Assembly (NCBI GenBank): GCA_021229015.1
Contig: CM037794.1
Span: 45,319,436-45,383,435, forward strand
DNA from: Solen grandis
Taxonomy: Eukaryota > Mollusca > Bivalvia > Adapedonta > Solenidae
Direction of reading: 5' to 3'
Length of the DNA: 64,000 nt
Below, piece by piece: positions 53,923 through 64,000 of this stretch. The stretch's first letter is position 1. Each line of letters begins with the position of its first letter. The position numbers were made by a program, and so were the translations under genes. The notes under the pieces are model-generated. The model saw only the letters and a program-made list of their open reading frames with translations, was not told the origin of the DNA and did no database searches.

Positions 53923-56900
53923 GTATCCTTACTTTCAGTCTGTCTGAATATACCGGTAGTTGACACATTGGGAACTGAAAAATGTGTCATGTTGGCAATG
54001 ATAACCTATTCAGATTTTTTTTTTCAAATTAAAACTGGTTCATTGGAAATTAGTCTTTATTTCTTTGACAGGATGTTCTTCTTATTTTGTCTAATCAGTA
54101 TGATATATACAAAGATTCCTTATCTTGTTCAGGGTTACTTATTTTTATCATTTGCAGTGTAATTCATAGTCATACAATAGAACATTTTATATTGAGTATG
54201 TATCAACATTTTGAGCAGAAAAAATACATGTAGCTAAAAATCCTTTAAAGACATCACATTTACTTTCCTTTCTTTATTTAGAATGTTGCTGTTTCACATT
54301 ATTATTACTTAAAGAAACAATATGCATGTATACATATTCATTTTTCTGATGATAGAGATTGGGAATTGATACAATAATTTGGGTAGTAAAGCACCATTTT
54401 TTAAATTTTGTGAAAGAAAAATCCTTTAGTAGTAGCATTTGGGGAAAAACTGCATAAATTTTTAAGAAATTTTGAGAGGAGAAGATACCGACTAACAGCC
54501 CTTGATAAGGAAGGGGAAAAAACCCTATAATTATATGCTATTTTTAGAATATAAGACCTTGACCTATATGAGATATGGTCACATGGAGCATGAGGACTGG
54601 TGTACTCACAAGACGGCCTTGTGCACGTGGAACCTGGACAGGACCAGTATCAAGGAGGACAAGCCAGACACAAACATAGAGCTGCCCAGCTGTCTCATGT
54701 GTATCGCATTCCATCCAAAAAATCCAGCCATTATTGCTGGCGGAAACTTCAATGGTATGAAATCATGTTAATTAAATCAAGCCGGCATTTTACAAGACCT
54801 CTCAAATTAAAGATTACCCTAACTCAAGAATCCTAAATAATGTATAACCACAAATATGAAGATATTGAAGACCATTTCCCATAAGAGCATGCTTTTAATA
54901 GTATGAAATAAAATATAGTAAAATAAATAAAATTAATTATTGTTCTTTAAGTTCTGTAATACCTCATAGCTCACTGTTAATGGACATCTCTGAAAATTTA
55001 CTTTTCATATAACCTAGTTTATCTACAAGTTGATACAGACAATGTTGCCTTGTGATTTTATTTGTTTTATCTCACACATATGTAATATCAACAAATAGTG
55101 TCATGCACTGTAAGTCGAATGCATTCTTACACACATTTTTAAATACAAACATGGCTGGCCCATTTCCTATCAAAAGTTGAGGTGGATGGTTCAGTAAATT
55201 CTATTTGTGTTATTATCGAAAGAATATTATATTCTGTTTACATACAAATAAAAACTTGTATATATTTTTGTGCATGATTCTCTATATAACATCAGCTCGG
55301 GAAAATAGGAATCTTATCTTAAAAAAGAGTCAAGAGGTCTAAATTAGGAATTAGTGGGAACCAAGGTTCAGCACACAATACAACTGTCTGAGGAACTGTA
55401 CACATTGTTGTAGGTGAGGTGATGTTGTGGGACCTTAGTAGGGAAGATGACATGTTGCTAGCCACGTCAGGACTTGGGGACGACTCCCACCAGGAACCTG
55501 TCTCCAGGGTAGCATGGATCTCTGATGCTAAGGGCAAGAAAATATATGTGAGTACTGCAATGGTCCTTAATTATATCTCTCTCTCCATGGGTTCAATATT
55601 CTGACCCATTCCTGTTTGAAAATGCTTAGCAATTGTGCAGATAACCAGATAACCCTTATAAGAGAAAGAATCTAGTATAATTCTTTCTCTTTTTAGCTCA
55701 CCTGTGCACATGTACTCAGGATGAGCTATTTGGATCGATAAATGTCGTCATTGTCAGCTGTCCACAATTAATTTGTTTGCACTCTAGCATCTTCTTTTTG
55801 TAAGCAGTCATCTTCAAACTTTATGACAATGTTTATTGCCATAATCTTAAATATTATTATTAAAAAATGCCAGATTTTACTGTTTACACTCTAGAATCAT
55901 CTTTCCTTGAACATTTATTTTAAAGTTTCATGACAATGTTGATAGCCATACCGGTAATCCCTCAGTCAAGTTTGACTTCAAATTTTGACCACAGGTACTC
56001 TTCGGTTTGTGGAATTGAAATTATGTATTCAGTCCTTTAGTACAACTATGCTATAATGTAGTAACATGTTCAGCAATGAAGGCAATTTTTTTAGGTGAGC
56101 ATCTTCAAAGCCATCTTGGCCCTCTTGTTTTCTTTCCTATTCTTTTTGGCTGTCTCTCTGTCTTTTGCTTTCTTGTGAACATACTATAAATATTCACTTA
56201 TATGTTTCAACTCTTCTACTTTCTGAGAACAGTTGTTATGAGCATTTACCCACAAAGCTGTGATCTTTAATACACAACTGATACAGTGGGTCAATTGGCT
56301 TTTGAAAATTGACCCCAAGAACTTATTTATAATTACATTTGCAAAATTTTATGTATGATTACATTGTTCATCTTTTTATACCTTCTTGAACTTCGCAAGA
56401 ATATCTTGAGCACAGTCCATCTGTACTTTCAAAATCTGTTTGCTGACATTTTCTTGTTTCTATTTCAGTTGGTTAGCACTAGTAGTGATGGAAAAATATT
56501 GCAGTGGAAGATCGACAGAAAAGCACAAAAACTGCTCCTAAAAGATGGGTAAGTTTCTCCATTCGTTTCATGGAAATATCATTTTAGTGAAATCTTAAAG
56601 ATATAAAAAGGAATTGGATTTTTTTTTTGTGTTGGTGAGCCATCTCACATGTGAGGATACATGTTATATTTTTTAATTCAGCATATTTTGTGTAAGCTTG
56701 TATTGTTATGCCAGTTGTTCCGCATGTTTATAAGGATCATGCTAGATAAAGACACTGGTCAAGTGGTTCTCATGCTGCACTGCAGATTGGCGGCTTTGGG
56801 TTTAAGTCCATTTGGGAGTAAACATCCTCTCTTATCTTCAAAGTACCAAGGAACAGTTGAGAGGGATAAGTACAATTTGTAAGAACTGATTTCCAAATCA

Positions 56901-59900
56901 AAGCAATAACTTAATGATGTCTGTTTTCCCCATAGATTCATGCTGATGACGCAGTCCCTGCCGCGGCGGATGAAGGTGAAAGGTGTGCGAGGAGACAAGG
57001 AGGTCGGGGTCACGAGTATCTCGTACAACTGTGAAGACAAGGACATGTTCCTTGTGGGGTCAGAGGCCGGCGCCATCTTCAAGTGTTCCATGCATGAACA
57101 GGGACCCCCTGCTGGCAGTAAGTCTTATAAAGTTTACATCCTTCATGCTGCATATTGATACCCCTGCTTCACAATTGAGGTTGGAGTTATACATGTATGG
57201 TATAAGAATCACATTTGTTGTCTCATCCCCTTGGATCTTGTCCTATCCTTTTGTTCGAACAAAGACAAGAGAGAAATCTTCAAACTGTTTAGTTGTGAAT
57301 GCTGTGAAATGAGGACAGTCATCATTTTTTTATAGTTCTAGTTTATTAATAAAATATAACTTCACGAGGAATGGAGTTACCCATTTCACAAAATATGCTT
57401 ACCTCGTAATGGTACCTGTTAAAAAAGACTTTTACAATCTGATGGCCATATTTGGGTAACATTCAAATTTACAAAACTAGAGCTATCACTGAAGGTGAGA
57501 AATAATGAATGCCCACCTTCAATGCCATTATTCAACAACATGAAAATTTATTGAACATTTTGTTAAACACAATTTTGTAAAACACAGTTCAATGAACAAT
57601 TCCAGTATAGCCCTAACTTCACTTGGTGAAGCTGTGATATAAAAAAAAGTTTCTCTGCCTTGGTGCAAGCTCTCTAGAGCACAACATGCTCAAGGAGAGC
57701 TTTGCTGATGGCCCTTTGTCATGTGTTACCCATTGTCAGCAAATTGCTTTTAAAGACATCTCCTCTTAAACTGAAGAAACTAAATTGCTAAAATAAATTG
57801 ATCCCTTGAAGAATGAGGCCCCTATTTCCTTATATACTCTATATAATTTTATTTCAGCAATAATTTCATGGTCCTTGATTAAGCATTAAGGTGGTTGGCA
57901 AATTTTCTAATATGATCTGTATAAAAACTTTAAAAATTTTTGTATATGAAATTTGAATCAGGCTGCTGTTGAAGATAACAAGGTAAGATAAAGTGACCTG
58001 GGTTGTTTTAATAACTAAGTTTATGGTACTCTGGTGAGTGTTCTAGGGCCTCTGTGGCCCGCTTGTTTTATTATGAACAAAAATCTAGTTAATATTTTTA
58101 CAGGTCACATTGTATCATCAGTGCCGCTGTGTTCCCCTGTAACATTCACCTACAATCCACATCATGGCCCCGTGAATGGTGTAGACTGTTCACCCTTCCA
58201 CAGGAACGCTTTTGTCAGTGGCGGCATGGATCAGTGTATCAGACTATACAGCATCCTACAGGTACTGTGGCTCATTTTTGATCATCTCCATGTTCTCTCA
58301 GAATTTCTAATGCTATACTGTATATTTTCACTTCACTGAGTGTTTATTTTCGCTATATTCCCATCTTTTAAATATCCACAGGTACCGGTCCTGGTGGCAG
58401 AGTGGTTAGAGCGTCTGCCCTGGAATCAGGAGGTCGTGGGTTCGATCCCCGGCCATGACATACCAAAGTTGGTTAAAATGGTACTGGTATAGCTCCTTGC
58501 TTGGCGCCAATTATATAAGGGTAGTTCCAGGACTGGTTGGCCCTGTTTCACGATAATGTGACTGGTTATGGTATAATGTCACATGTCTACGACGTGATAC
58601 TGCAGTGTATCAGCACTATATCTGTCTCAAAGCAGACAGTCTCCAAATGACTGAAATACAGTCAGTGGGTTGTTAAACCTAATTGACAAACAAGCAAATA
58701 TCCACAAATTCATTCAACGGAGAACAGGGAAATTTATCTTAATGTCATATAATTTTCTATATATTATACCGGTAAGCTAAATTGTGTGAATTAAAGAACT
58801 TGAGAAATACTACTTTTTCTTTAAAACTGTGAAATAAGGCATCCATAAATCAAAGCCATATACAGTATTGGATTCAAACATTTTGATATGATAAAAGAAT
58901 GAGAATTAAAAAAAAAGAAGATATCTTGAATTAATCTCCCCAGAACCCTCACTTAATCATGGTTTATGAGTTTGATGTCTGTCCTAAAAAACCCATGAAA
59001 ATCACACTTTACCTAAAGAACCCTTGAAAACCCCATAAAAAGAACTGAAAGGTCTTGAAAAACCCTTGAATATAAAATTTCAACATTGATCAGAAAAAAA
59101 AGTGTTAATAAGGTTGTTAAAAAATGGAAGGAAACATATACTATTGGCGTAAAAGCATAAGTTTCAGTTTATGTAAGTCTTAAATTTTGAATTTTAAGGC
59201 CTTAAAAAAACAACTTGAAAAACCTTAAATTTTGCTCCAGAAATTTTGTATGAAACATGTTAATGCAAGAAATGTCAAATTCTAAGTGTCTACCAGTATT
59301 ATCGTTGTTAAAAAAAAGTCTATGTTACATATGCCATCTGAAATAAAAGTTCATATAAAGTATAGGTTTTATTAAAATCATGTAATAAGAAATGTTCCTA
59401 TAGTTTACAAGGTCCTTACTTACTCCTATTTTGGAGTCCTGGACCCCAATGTTATATGAAAAGGACCCCTGATCTTCAGAGAACATCTTATATCAATAAA
59501 TGGGAGAATTCTAACTTATTCGAGAATCTTTGTTAAGGACTCAGTGAGAACCCTTGTTTAATTTGGATGTCACAGAATGCCTTTCAGGGCCCTAGTTAAC
59601 CATGGTATTAACAAAAATCCTGGTTATTAGAATGGGGTACGTCAATGGGCGGGAGGGTGGACTTCAAACATTTTGTTATACCCACACAAATGAAATTTGG
59701 GGGGGTATATAGGAGTCACCCTGTCGGTCGGTCGGTCCGGCGGTCCGGCGGTTGGTCTACAAATAATTGTCCGGAGCATTTCTCCAAAACTACTGTACCT
59801 ATGTTGATGAAACTTCATAGGTAGATAGACCTTGATGAGAGGAAGTGCAGTGCATAAGAACCATAACTCTGCATGTATTTTGAAAGGAGTTATTGCCCTT

Positions 59901-62900
59901 TGTCATTTTTAATCTTTTGATTTTGTCCGGAGCATAACTCCAATACTAAAGTAGCTAGGTTGATGAAACTTCATATGTAGATTGATCTTGATGAGAGGAA
60001 GTGCAGTGCATAAGAACCATAACTCTGCATGTATTTTGAAAGGAGTTATTGCCCTTTGTCATTTTTAATCTTTTGATTTTGTCCGGAGCATAACTCCAAT
60101 ACTAAAGTAGCTAGGTTGATGAAACTTCATATGTAGATTGATCTTGATGAGAGGAAGTGCAGTGCACAAGAACCATAACTCTGCATGTATTTTGAAAGGA
60201 GTTATTGCCCTTTGTCATTTTTAATCTTTTGATTTTGTCCGGAGCATAACTCCAATACTAAAGTAGCTAGGTTGATGAAACTTCATATGTAGATTGATCT
60301 TGATGAGAGGAAGTGCAGTGCATAAGAACCATAACTCTACATGTTTTTTAAAGGAGTTATTCCCCTTTGTTAATTTTTGTCTTGATTTTGTCCGGAGCAT
60401 TTCTCCAAAACTACTGTACTTATGTTGATCAAACTTCATATGTAGATAGACCTCATATGTAGATAGACCTTCATGAGAGGAAGTGCAGTGCCAAAACCAT
60501 AACTCTGCATGTATTTTGAAAGGAGTTATTGCCCTTTGTCATTTTTAATCTTTTGATTTTGTCCGGACCATAACTCCAATACTAAAGTAGCTAGGTTGAT
60601 GAAACTTCATATGTAGATTGATCTTGATGAGAGGAAGTGCAGTGCACAAGAACCATAACTCTGCATGTATTTTGAAAGGAGTTATTGCCCTTTGTCATTT
60701 TAATCTTTTGATTTTGTCCGGAGCATAACTCCAATACTAAAGTAGCTAGGTTGATGAAACTTCATATGTAGATTGATCTTGATGAGAGGAAGTGCAGTGC
60801 ATAAGAAAACCACAATGTAAATTCTTAAAGACAGGTTTTTGCAAACAATAAATATGGATGTGAACCATAATTAGACTGCATTTTTATTCTCCTCAGCTAC
60901 AGATCTTGGGTGCAAATTGTTTTCTTCTGTGTGTCTGTATGTGTGTCTCTCTGTCTATCTGTCTGTCTGTCAAAACTTTTTAGCATTGTCCAAAACTTTT
61001 GAACCATTGCTCACACTAACTTTAAACCTTACATACATGTAGTCTTTCACTCACGCAAACTTTTGAAACTGTATTCCTACACATGACAGACTTCCGGTGA
61101 GGGTATTGATCACCTTTAGTGATAATATTTTTTTTTGGTATGCTTATAAGCCCAAATCCTATGTGTGAACATTCGTTTTATGTGTCATGTGAATACATCC
61201 TGTGTCAAAGATGGGGGTGGGGGTATGAATCACCTTCAGTGATAGTTCTAGTTTCTGTCGAATATCTCTTGTTTGTTTAGAGATACAATTTTCATACTTG
61301 TTAAGTAGATACCTTATGGGAAGAGGAAGATTTGGATCAATTTTCAGGATGATAGGGTCAATGTCGAGGTCACTGTTGCTAAAAATAGATTTTTTGTTTC
61401 CCTTCTGTCAAAAAATTTTTCTTTTAGGAGAGAGGTATGAATATAGGTACCTTAAGGGAAGAGGAAGATTTGGATTGATTTTCAGGTCAGTAGGATCAAG
61501 GTCACTGTTATGAAAAAAGGATTTGCTTGCCTGGGGTGACACTTGAAAAGCTGGTTTTGCGTCATTTGATGTGTTTCTTGTTTATATTTGATGTGACGGT
61601 ATGTGTTTCAGGCCCAGCCAGTGATGACTATAGAGCCAGGGGAGGGATATATCAACAGCGTCACCTGGTCACCTGTCCGTGCGTCCGTGTTTGCTGCCAC
61701 CACCCAGTCGGGCCATCTTCTCATTTATGACCTGAAGCATGGCCGAACTGTCCCCCTACACAAGCTTCAGGCCAGTCCACAGAAACAGCCTGTCAATGCC
61801 TGCCAGTTCAACCATCAACAGTATGTACAAAGAATTTTGATACATGTTTCATTTCTCCCATATTATTCAGTCTTCTAGAAAATTCCTCTCCGTTTGTTAA
61901 GTGTGTTTTGCATCACTGCTTTCACTAGTTTGTCTATCGTATGATACAGTACAGAATATATATTTTGTATTTTCATTTTTTATGTAGCTGTACTTAATTT
62001 TTGTCTTTGTAAGTGTTTGTTGTTTCTAAATAAGTCATATTTCCAACTGATATCCTGGGTCTGGGAAAGAACTTTCTTGTCAATGCTACATTTGCTGAAT
62101 TTTGCATTTTCACAAAAATCTATATGATATTAATTATTTTATAGTGACATCTGTGAAATTTTCAGTTTAAGTATGATTATGGCACAGGGCCTTTCCTTTC
62201 TCTGTCACTAGATATCATCATGGTGAAGTCTTAAATGTTAATTGATTTTGCTAAACGTATCAGTTATCTTGAAATATCAGCACTATGCCGAGACTACATG
62301 TATTCCGGTGTTTTTATATGCTCGAAGGGTTGTATTATGTTTTACTCCCAGTCGTCCATCTGCACTCACATATAGATACATATTTATTGTCTTTTATTCT
62401 GTTAGCTCTTATGTGCTAAAGAAACACCAATAGATTAACCATATATATGAGAATGTCTGTCTGTCTGTTGGTCCATTAGCAGAACCCTTAGACCCTAGAC
62501 AAGAGATTTGGTTAACCACAATACTTGCCTTCATATTTGATTGTGCATGAAGGCTTGATTTTATGCTCACATGAACCTTTAAAAAATATAGCCCTTTGTT
62601 ACTTTTCTTTGCATTTCACTACAGGAGAGATTTGGTTCAAACTTACCAGGTACACTTGCCTTTACATACAGCTTTGCATGAAGGCAGCATTTCATGCTTG
62701 TATGTTTGTTTCTGGATATATAGCCCTTGGTCACTTTTCCTATACAGGGTATGTCATGTTCTTTACTAATCAACTCCTCTTTTTTGCAGGGCTTTGTTTA
62801 AAATTTACCCCATATACTTACTTGTTCATTGTGATATATTCCACAATTCTTAATCAAGGCTTTTGATTATGTTTAGGAAAAAAAAAATCTGTTTCTGGTC

Positions 62901-63356
62901 TCCAAACCAACCCTCTTTTTTTGCGGCGGACCCTTAAGGTTTTTTTTTACATTTTCCACCTTTAAAAAATCTTTCCTTTTTATTTTACTTGAAGCATCAT
63001 TCGGATTGGAAAAAGAAACTCTACTTACCTACTTATTTTTTGGTTGGAGACCAGAAACAGATTTTTTTTTTTTGCCTTATGCAATATTTACAATACATAC
63101 AATATTGTAGCATACAACATACAAAGGTTCTTCACATTGAAATACTTTTGAGTGTATTTTGCCATACTTTGTGGTGCTCTTGTTATAATGATATTGTGTG
63201 ATAACCAATGTCTCTTCTACCCACAGGACAAACCTATTGGCCACAGGGGACGGGACAGGCTATATACAAATCTTCAAGCTTAGCTCCGGGCTCCGGTCTG
63301 ACACAGGGAAGGACACAGAATTCATCACCAACCTGGTCACAGTCACTCAGGAATAA
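53790..63356 (+). CDS. DYNC2I2: Dynein-2 intermediate chain 2 (WDR34), 8 exons, 5' incomplete
   Basis: Eight exons with consistent phases give 401 residues ending at TAA 63,354-63,356; the human protein has about 536, so the N-terminal region (light-chain binding motifs) is missing. WD40 strands are visible as LCTWNLDR, VMLWDLSR, ILQWKIDR, IRLYSILQ, LLIYDLKH and IQIFKLSS. Characteristic segments (TGLSWNSTGSVIA, ALCTWNLDRTS, CSPFHRNAFVSGG, VTWSPVRASVFAA) align from memory with human WDR34. The protein binds DYNC2H1 in the cytoplasmic dynein-2 motor that drives retrograde intraflagellar transport. No upstream exon was found between the gap (50,709) and 53,790. Confidence 0.93.
54573..54754 (+). 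CDS. DYNC2I2: DYNC2I2 exon b
   Basis: Phase 2 to 1. It encodes YGHMEHEDWCTHKTALCTWN through LPSCLMCIAFHPKNPAIIAG. The acceptor (CTATATGAG|A) is unusually poor in pyrimidines, but it is the only one that restores the conserved Ser-Tyr-Gly join. The donor is AATG|GTATGA. Confidence 0.88.
55414..55547 (+). CDS. DYNC2I2: DYNC2I2 exon c
   Basis: Acceptor TTGTAG|GTGAGG, phase 1 to 0, donor TAT|GTGAGT. It encodes GEVMLWDLSREDDMLLATSG and DDSHQEPVSRVAWISDAKGK. Confidence 0.93.
55695..56132 (-). repeat. Interspersed repeat in DYNC2I2 intron
   Basis: Reverse-orientation copy of 8,058-8,685: 'agctcacctgtgcacatgt', 'tccacaattaatttgtttgc', cactctagcatcttc... and a gccatcttggccctcttgt end. Confidence 0.75.
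56469..56548 (+). CDS. DYNC2I2: DYNC2I2 exon d
   Basis: Acceptor TTCTATTTCAG, donor GATGG|GTAAGT, phase 0 to 2. It encodes LVSTSSDGKILQWKIDRKAQ, a WD blade with the SSDGK..QWK signature. Confidence 0.93.
56936..57117 (+). CDS. DYNC2I2: DYNC2I2 exon e
   Basis: Acceptor TTTTCCCCATAG, donor GGCA|GTAAGT, phase 2 to 1. It encodes FMLMTQSLPRRMKVKGVRGD and DMFLVGSEAGAIFKCSMH. Noticeably more GC-rich than the introns. Confidence 0.93.
57478..57722 (+). repeat. Interspersed repeat beginning ctagagctatcactgaaggtga
   Basis: The start motif is complementary to 61,220-61,253 (tcaccttcagtgatagttctag). It ends near acatgctcaaggagagctttgc and 'gatggcccttt'. Also in a DYNC2I2 intron. Confidence 0.5.
58104..58261 (+). 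CDS. DYNC2I2: DYNC2I2 exon f
   Basis: Acceptor TTTTTACAG|GTC, donor CTACAG|GTACTG, phase 1 to 0. It encodes VTFTYNPHHGPVNGVDCSPF and HRNAFVSGGMDQCIRLYSIL. Confidence 0.93.
58388..58692 (+). mobile_element. tRNA-derived SINE, family A, intact
   Basis: A box TGGCAGAGTGG (58,394-58,404) and B box GGTTCGATCCC (58,440-58,450), spaced as in a tRNA-derived pol III promoter. Then 'gccatgacataccaaagttg', 'cacatgtctacgacgtgata', 'caaatgactgaaatacagtc' and a gttgttaaacctaattgacaaacaagca tail. It is the best-preserved family A copy in the window. Confidence 0.9.
59655..60815 (+). repeat. ~153-bp tandem array (about 7 units)
   Basis: After ggggggtatataggagtcaccctgtcggtcggtcggtccggcgg, units of about 150 bp repeat gtccggagcataactccaat, 'gtagctaggttgatgaaac' and 'gatgagaggaagtgcagtgc', 'aaaggagttattgccctttg'. 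Neighbouring units are nearly identical, so expansion is recent. It is in the DYNC2I2 intron before exon g. Confidence 0.9.
60900..61250 (-). repeat. Repeat related to 57,478
   Basis: Contains gtctgtctgtctgtc-type tract at 60,950-60,970 and two inverted copies of the tcacctt(t/c)agtgata motif (61,108 and 61,221). A diverged local duplication agaggaagatttggat recurs at 61,322 and 61,459. Confidence 0.45.
61612..61820 (+). CDS. DYNC2I2: DYNC2I2 exon g
   Basis: Acceptor ATGTGTTTCAG|GCC, donor CAACA|GTATGT, phase 0 to 2. It encodes GYINSVTWSPVRASVFAATT and SGHLLIYDLKHGRTVPLHKL. The preceding intron (3.35 kb) is full of repeats. Confidence 0.93.
62876..63075. mobile_element. ~200-bp MITE with poly-A/T-capped TIRs
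   Basis: Left AAAAAAATCTGTTTCTGGTC TCCAAACC and right ttggttggagaccagaaaca gattttttt are inverted complements over about 27 bp with one indel. It sits 150 bp upstream of the last DYNC2I2 exon. Confidence 0.8.
63227..63356 (+). CDS. DYNC2I2: DYNC2I2 exon h (last coding exon)
   Basis: Acceptor TCTACCCACAG|GAC, phase 2. It encodes TNLLATGDGTGYIQIFKLSS and a short polar tail ending FITNLVTVTQE and TAA. Confidence 0.93.
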
Positions 63357-63425
63357 TCAGTGGTCCCAGTATATCACATGTGAAGGTCTGACAATGAGCA
63401 GGACCCAAGCTCTCAAAAAATACTT

Positions 63426-63431
63426 AATAAA
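63426..63431 (+). terminator. Poly(A) signal of DYNC2I2
   Basis: AATAAA 70 bp after the stop; another at 63,554-63,559. The second could give a longer 3' UTR. Confidence 0.6.
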
Positions 63432-64000
63432 TTAATATTTGAATGAAATATGCTCAAATATTTATTGACTCTTATGTTGTAAGGAAAAAGAAGTGCAATG
63501 GAAACTTTTGTGTTGGTATATAAGAATATATATAAATTCTGTTGATAAAAGTAAATAAAGACAAAAGAAATGCTTTGAGAAAAAATATTATCCATTTATA
63601 ATGAAGTAATATTGATAATATAATTTATCTTCTTCCCTCCAGTATACAATGGTTTTGACTTGAGCTTGAAAAGTATGTTCTTCTCCTTTTTTTTTTTGTT
63701 GAGAACACTGGGCCTTGTTTCATATGTGGATCAGATAATCCAGGGAACTTTTTTTTGGTCACTTTTGGAAGTTATTTATGGACCAGATCTCAGTTACTTG
63801 TAAATCTAATTGAAATCTCATTCATTTTATAACAGTTTTAACAAGCATATGCAAATGTGTTTTAAAGAGATTTAACTTAATTGTCTTCAGTGTTTTCATG
63901 GACATTGCCAGGTGTATTTACAGTTTGTTTTTACTGACCATATTTTCATACTGAAAAAGATGAAATATTTTTCATATGAAACTGTTAAAGATGTAATTTG
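63432..64000. other. Sequence downstream of DYNC2I2
   Basis: 3' UTR/intergenic AT-rich sequence. No lectin exon or other gene was recognised. Confidence 0.4.

Noticed and set aside
58388..58460. A functional tRNA gene, from the A and B boxes
   Set aside because: The tRNA-like head is followed by a body and tail shared by at least three other copies in the window, so it is a SINE.

Overview
The window is animal nuclear DNA: AT-rich, intron-rich and dense in interspersed repeats. It carries parts of three protein-coding genes that I could place by translating exons and checking splice phases. The repeat set (tRNA-derived SINEs, gccctgaat...gctcacct elements with internal ~160-bp tandem units ending in gacggacggac, a mariner, MITEs with ends like TTAACCCTTTNCCTCATA) suggests a marine bivalve mollusc. 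That is an inference from repeat style and gene divergence; nothing here names the species. Layout: 1-812 is the 3' end of a LINE. From 813 to about 17,400 I see no host gene, only repeats: a 49-bp minisatellite at 1,807-3,545, several repeat families, a pogo-like TIR element at 10,429-11,074, and an assembly gap at 13,875-13,974 beside a 43-bp minisatellite. About 17,400-38,270 on the minus strand is a MAP9 (microtubule-associated protein 9) gene with 12 internal coding exons and two alternative terminal exons. Its introns hold SINEs, MITEs and other repeats. From 38,300 to 48,400 is intergenic; it holds a foldback-like element at 44,962-48,122 with 8-bp target-site duplications.

At 48,403-48,529 (+) is the first coding exon of an L-type lectin cargo receptor of the VIP36 family (LMAN2/LMAN2L): a signal peptide followed by DYLKREHSLIKPYS. 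None of its later exons was found. A 100-N gap follows (50,610-50,709), then a decayed mariner, a TTAA-flanked TIR element carrying an ORF, and a degenerate SINE. From 53,790 to 63,356 (+) are eight exons of DYNC2I2 (WDR34), the dynein-2 intermediate chain, complete to the stop codon but lacking roughly 130 N-terminal residues. The lectin tail and the DYNC2I2 head are therefore both missing, and the gap lies between them; the join may be unreliable.

Functionally, MAP9 (axonemal and spindle microtubules) and DYNC2I2 (retrograde intraflagellar transport motor) both serve cilia, while the lectin acts in ER-Golgi cargo sorting. Nothing in the sequence shows co-regulation. The strongest points for follow-up are the foldback element built from tandem palindromes about 280 bp upstream of the lectin start codon, the duplicated MAP9 terminal exons each with its own poly(A) signal, the intron-phase mismatch before them, and the possible chimeric gene across the gap.
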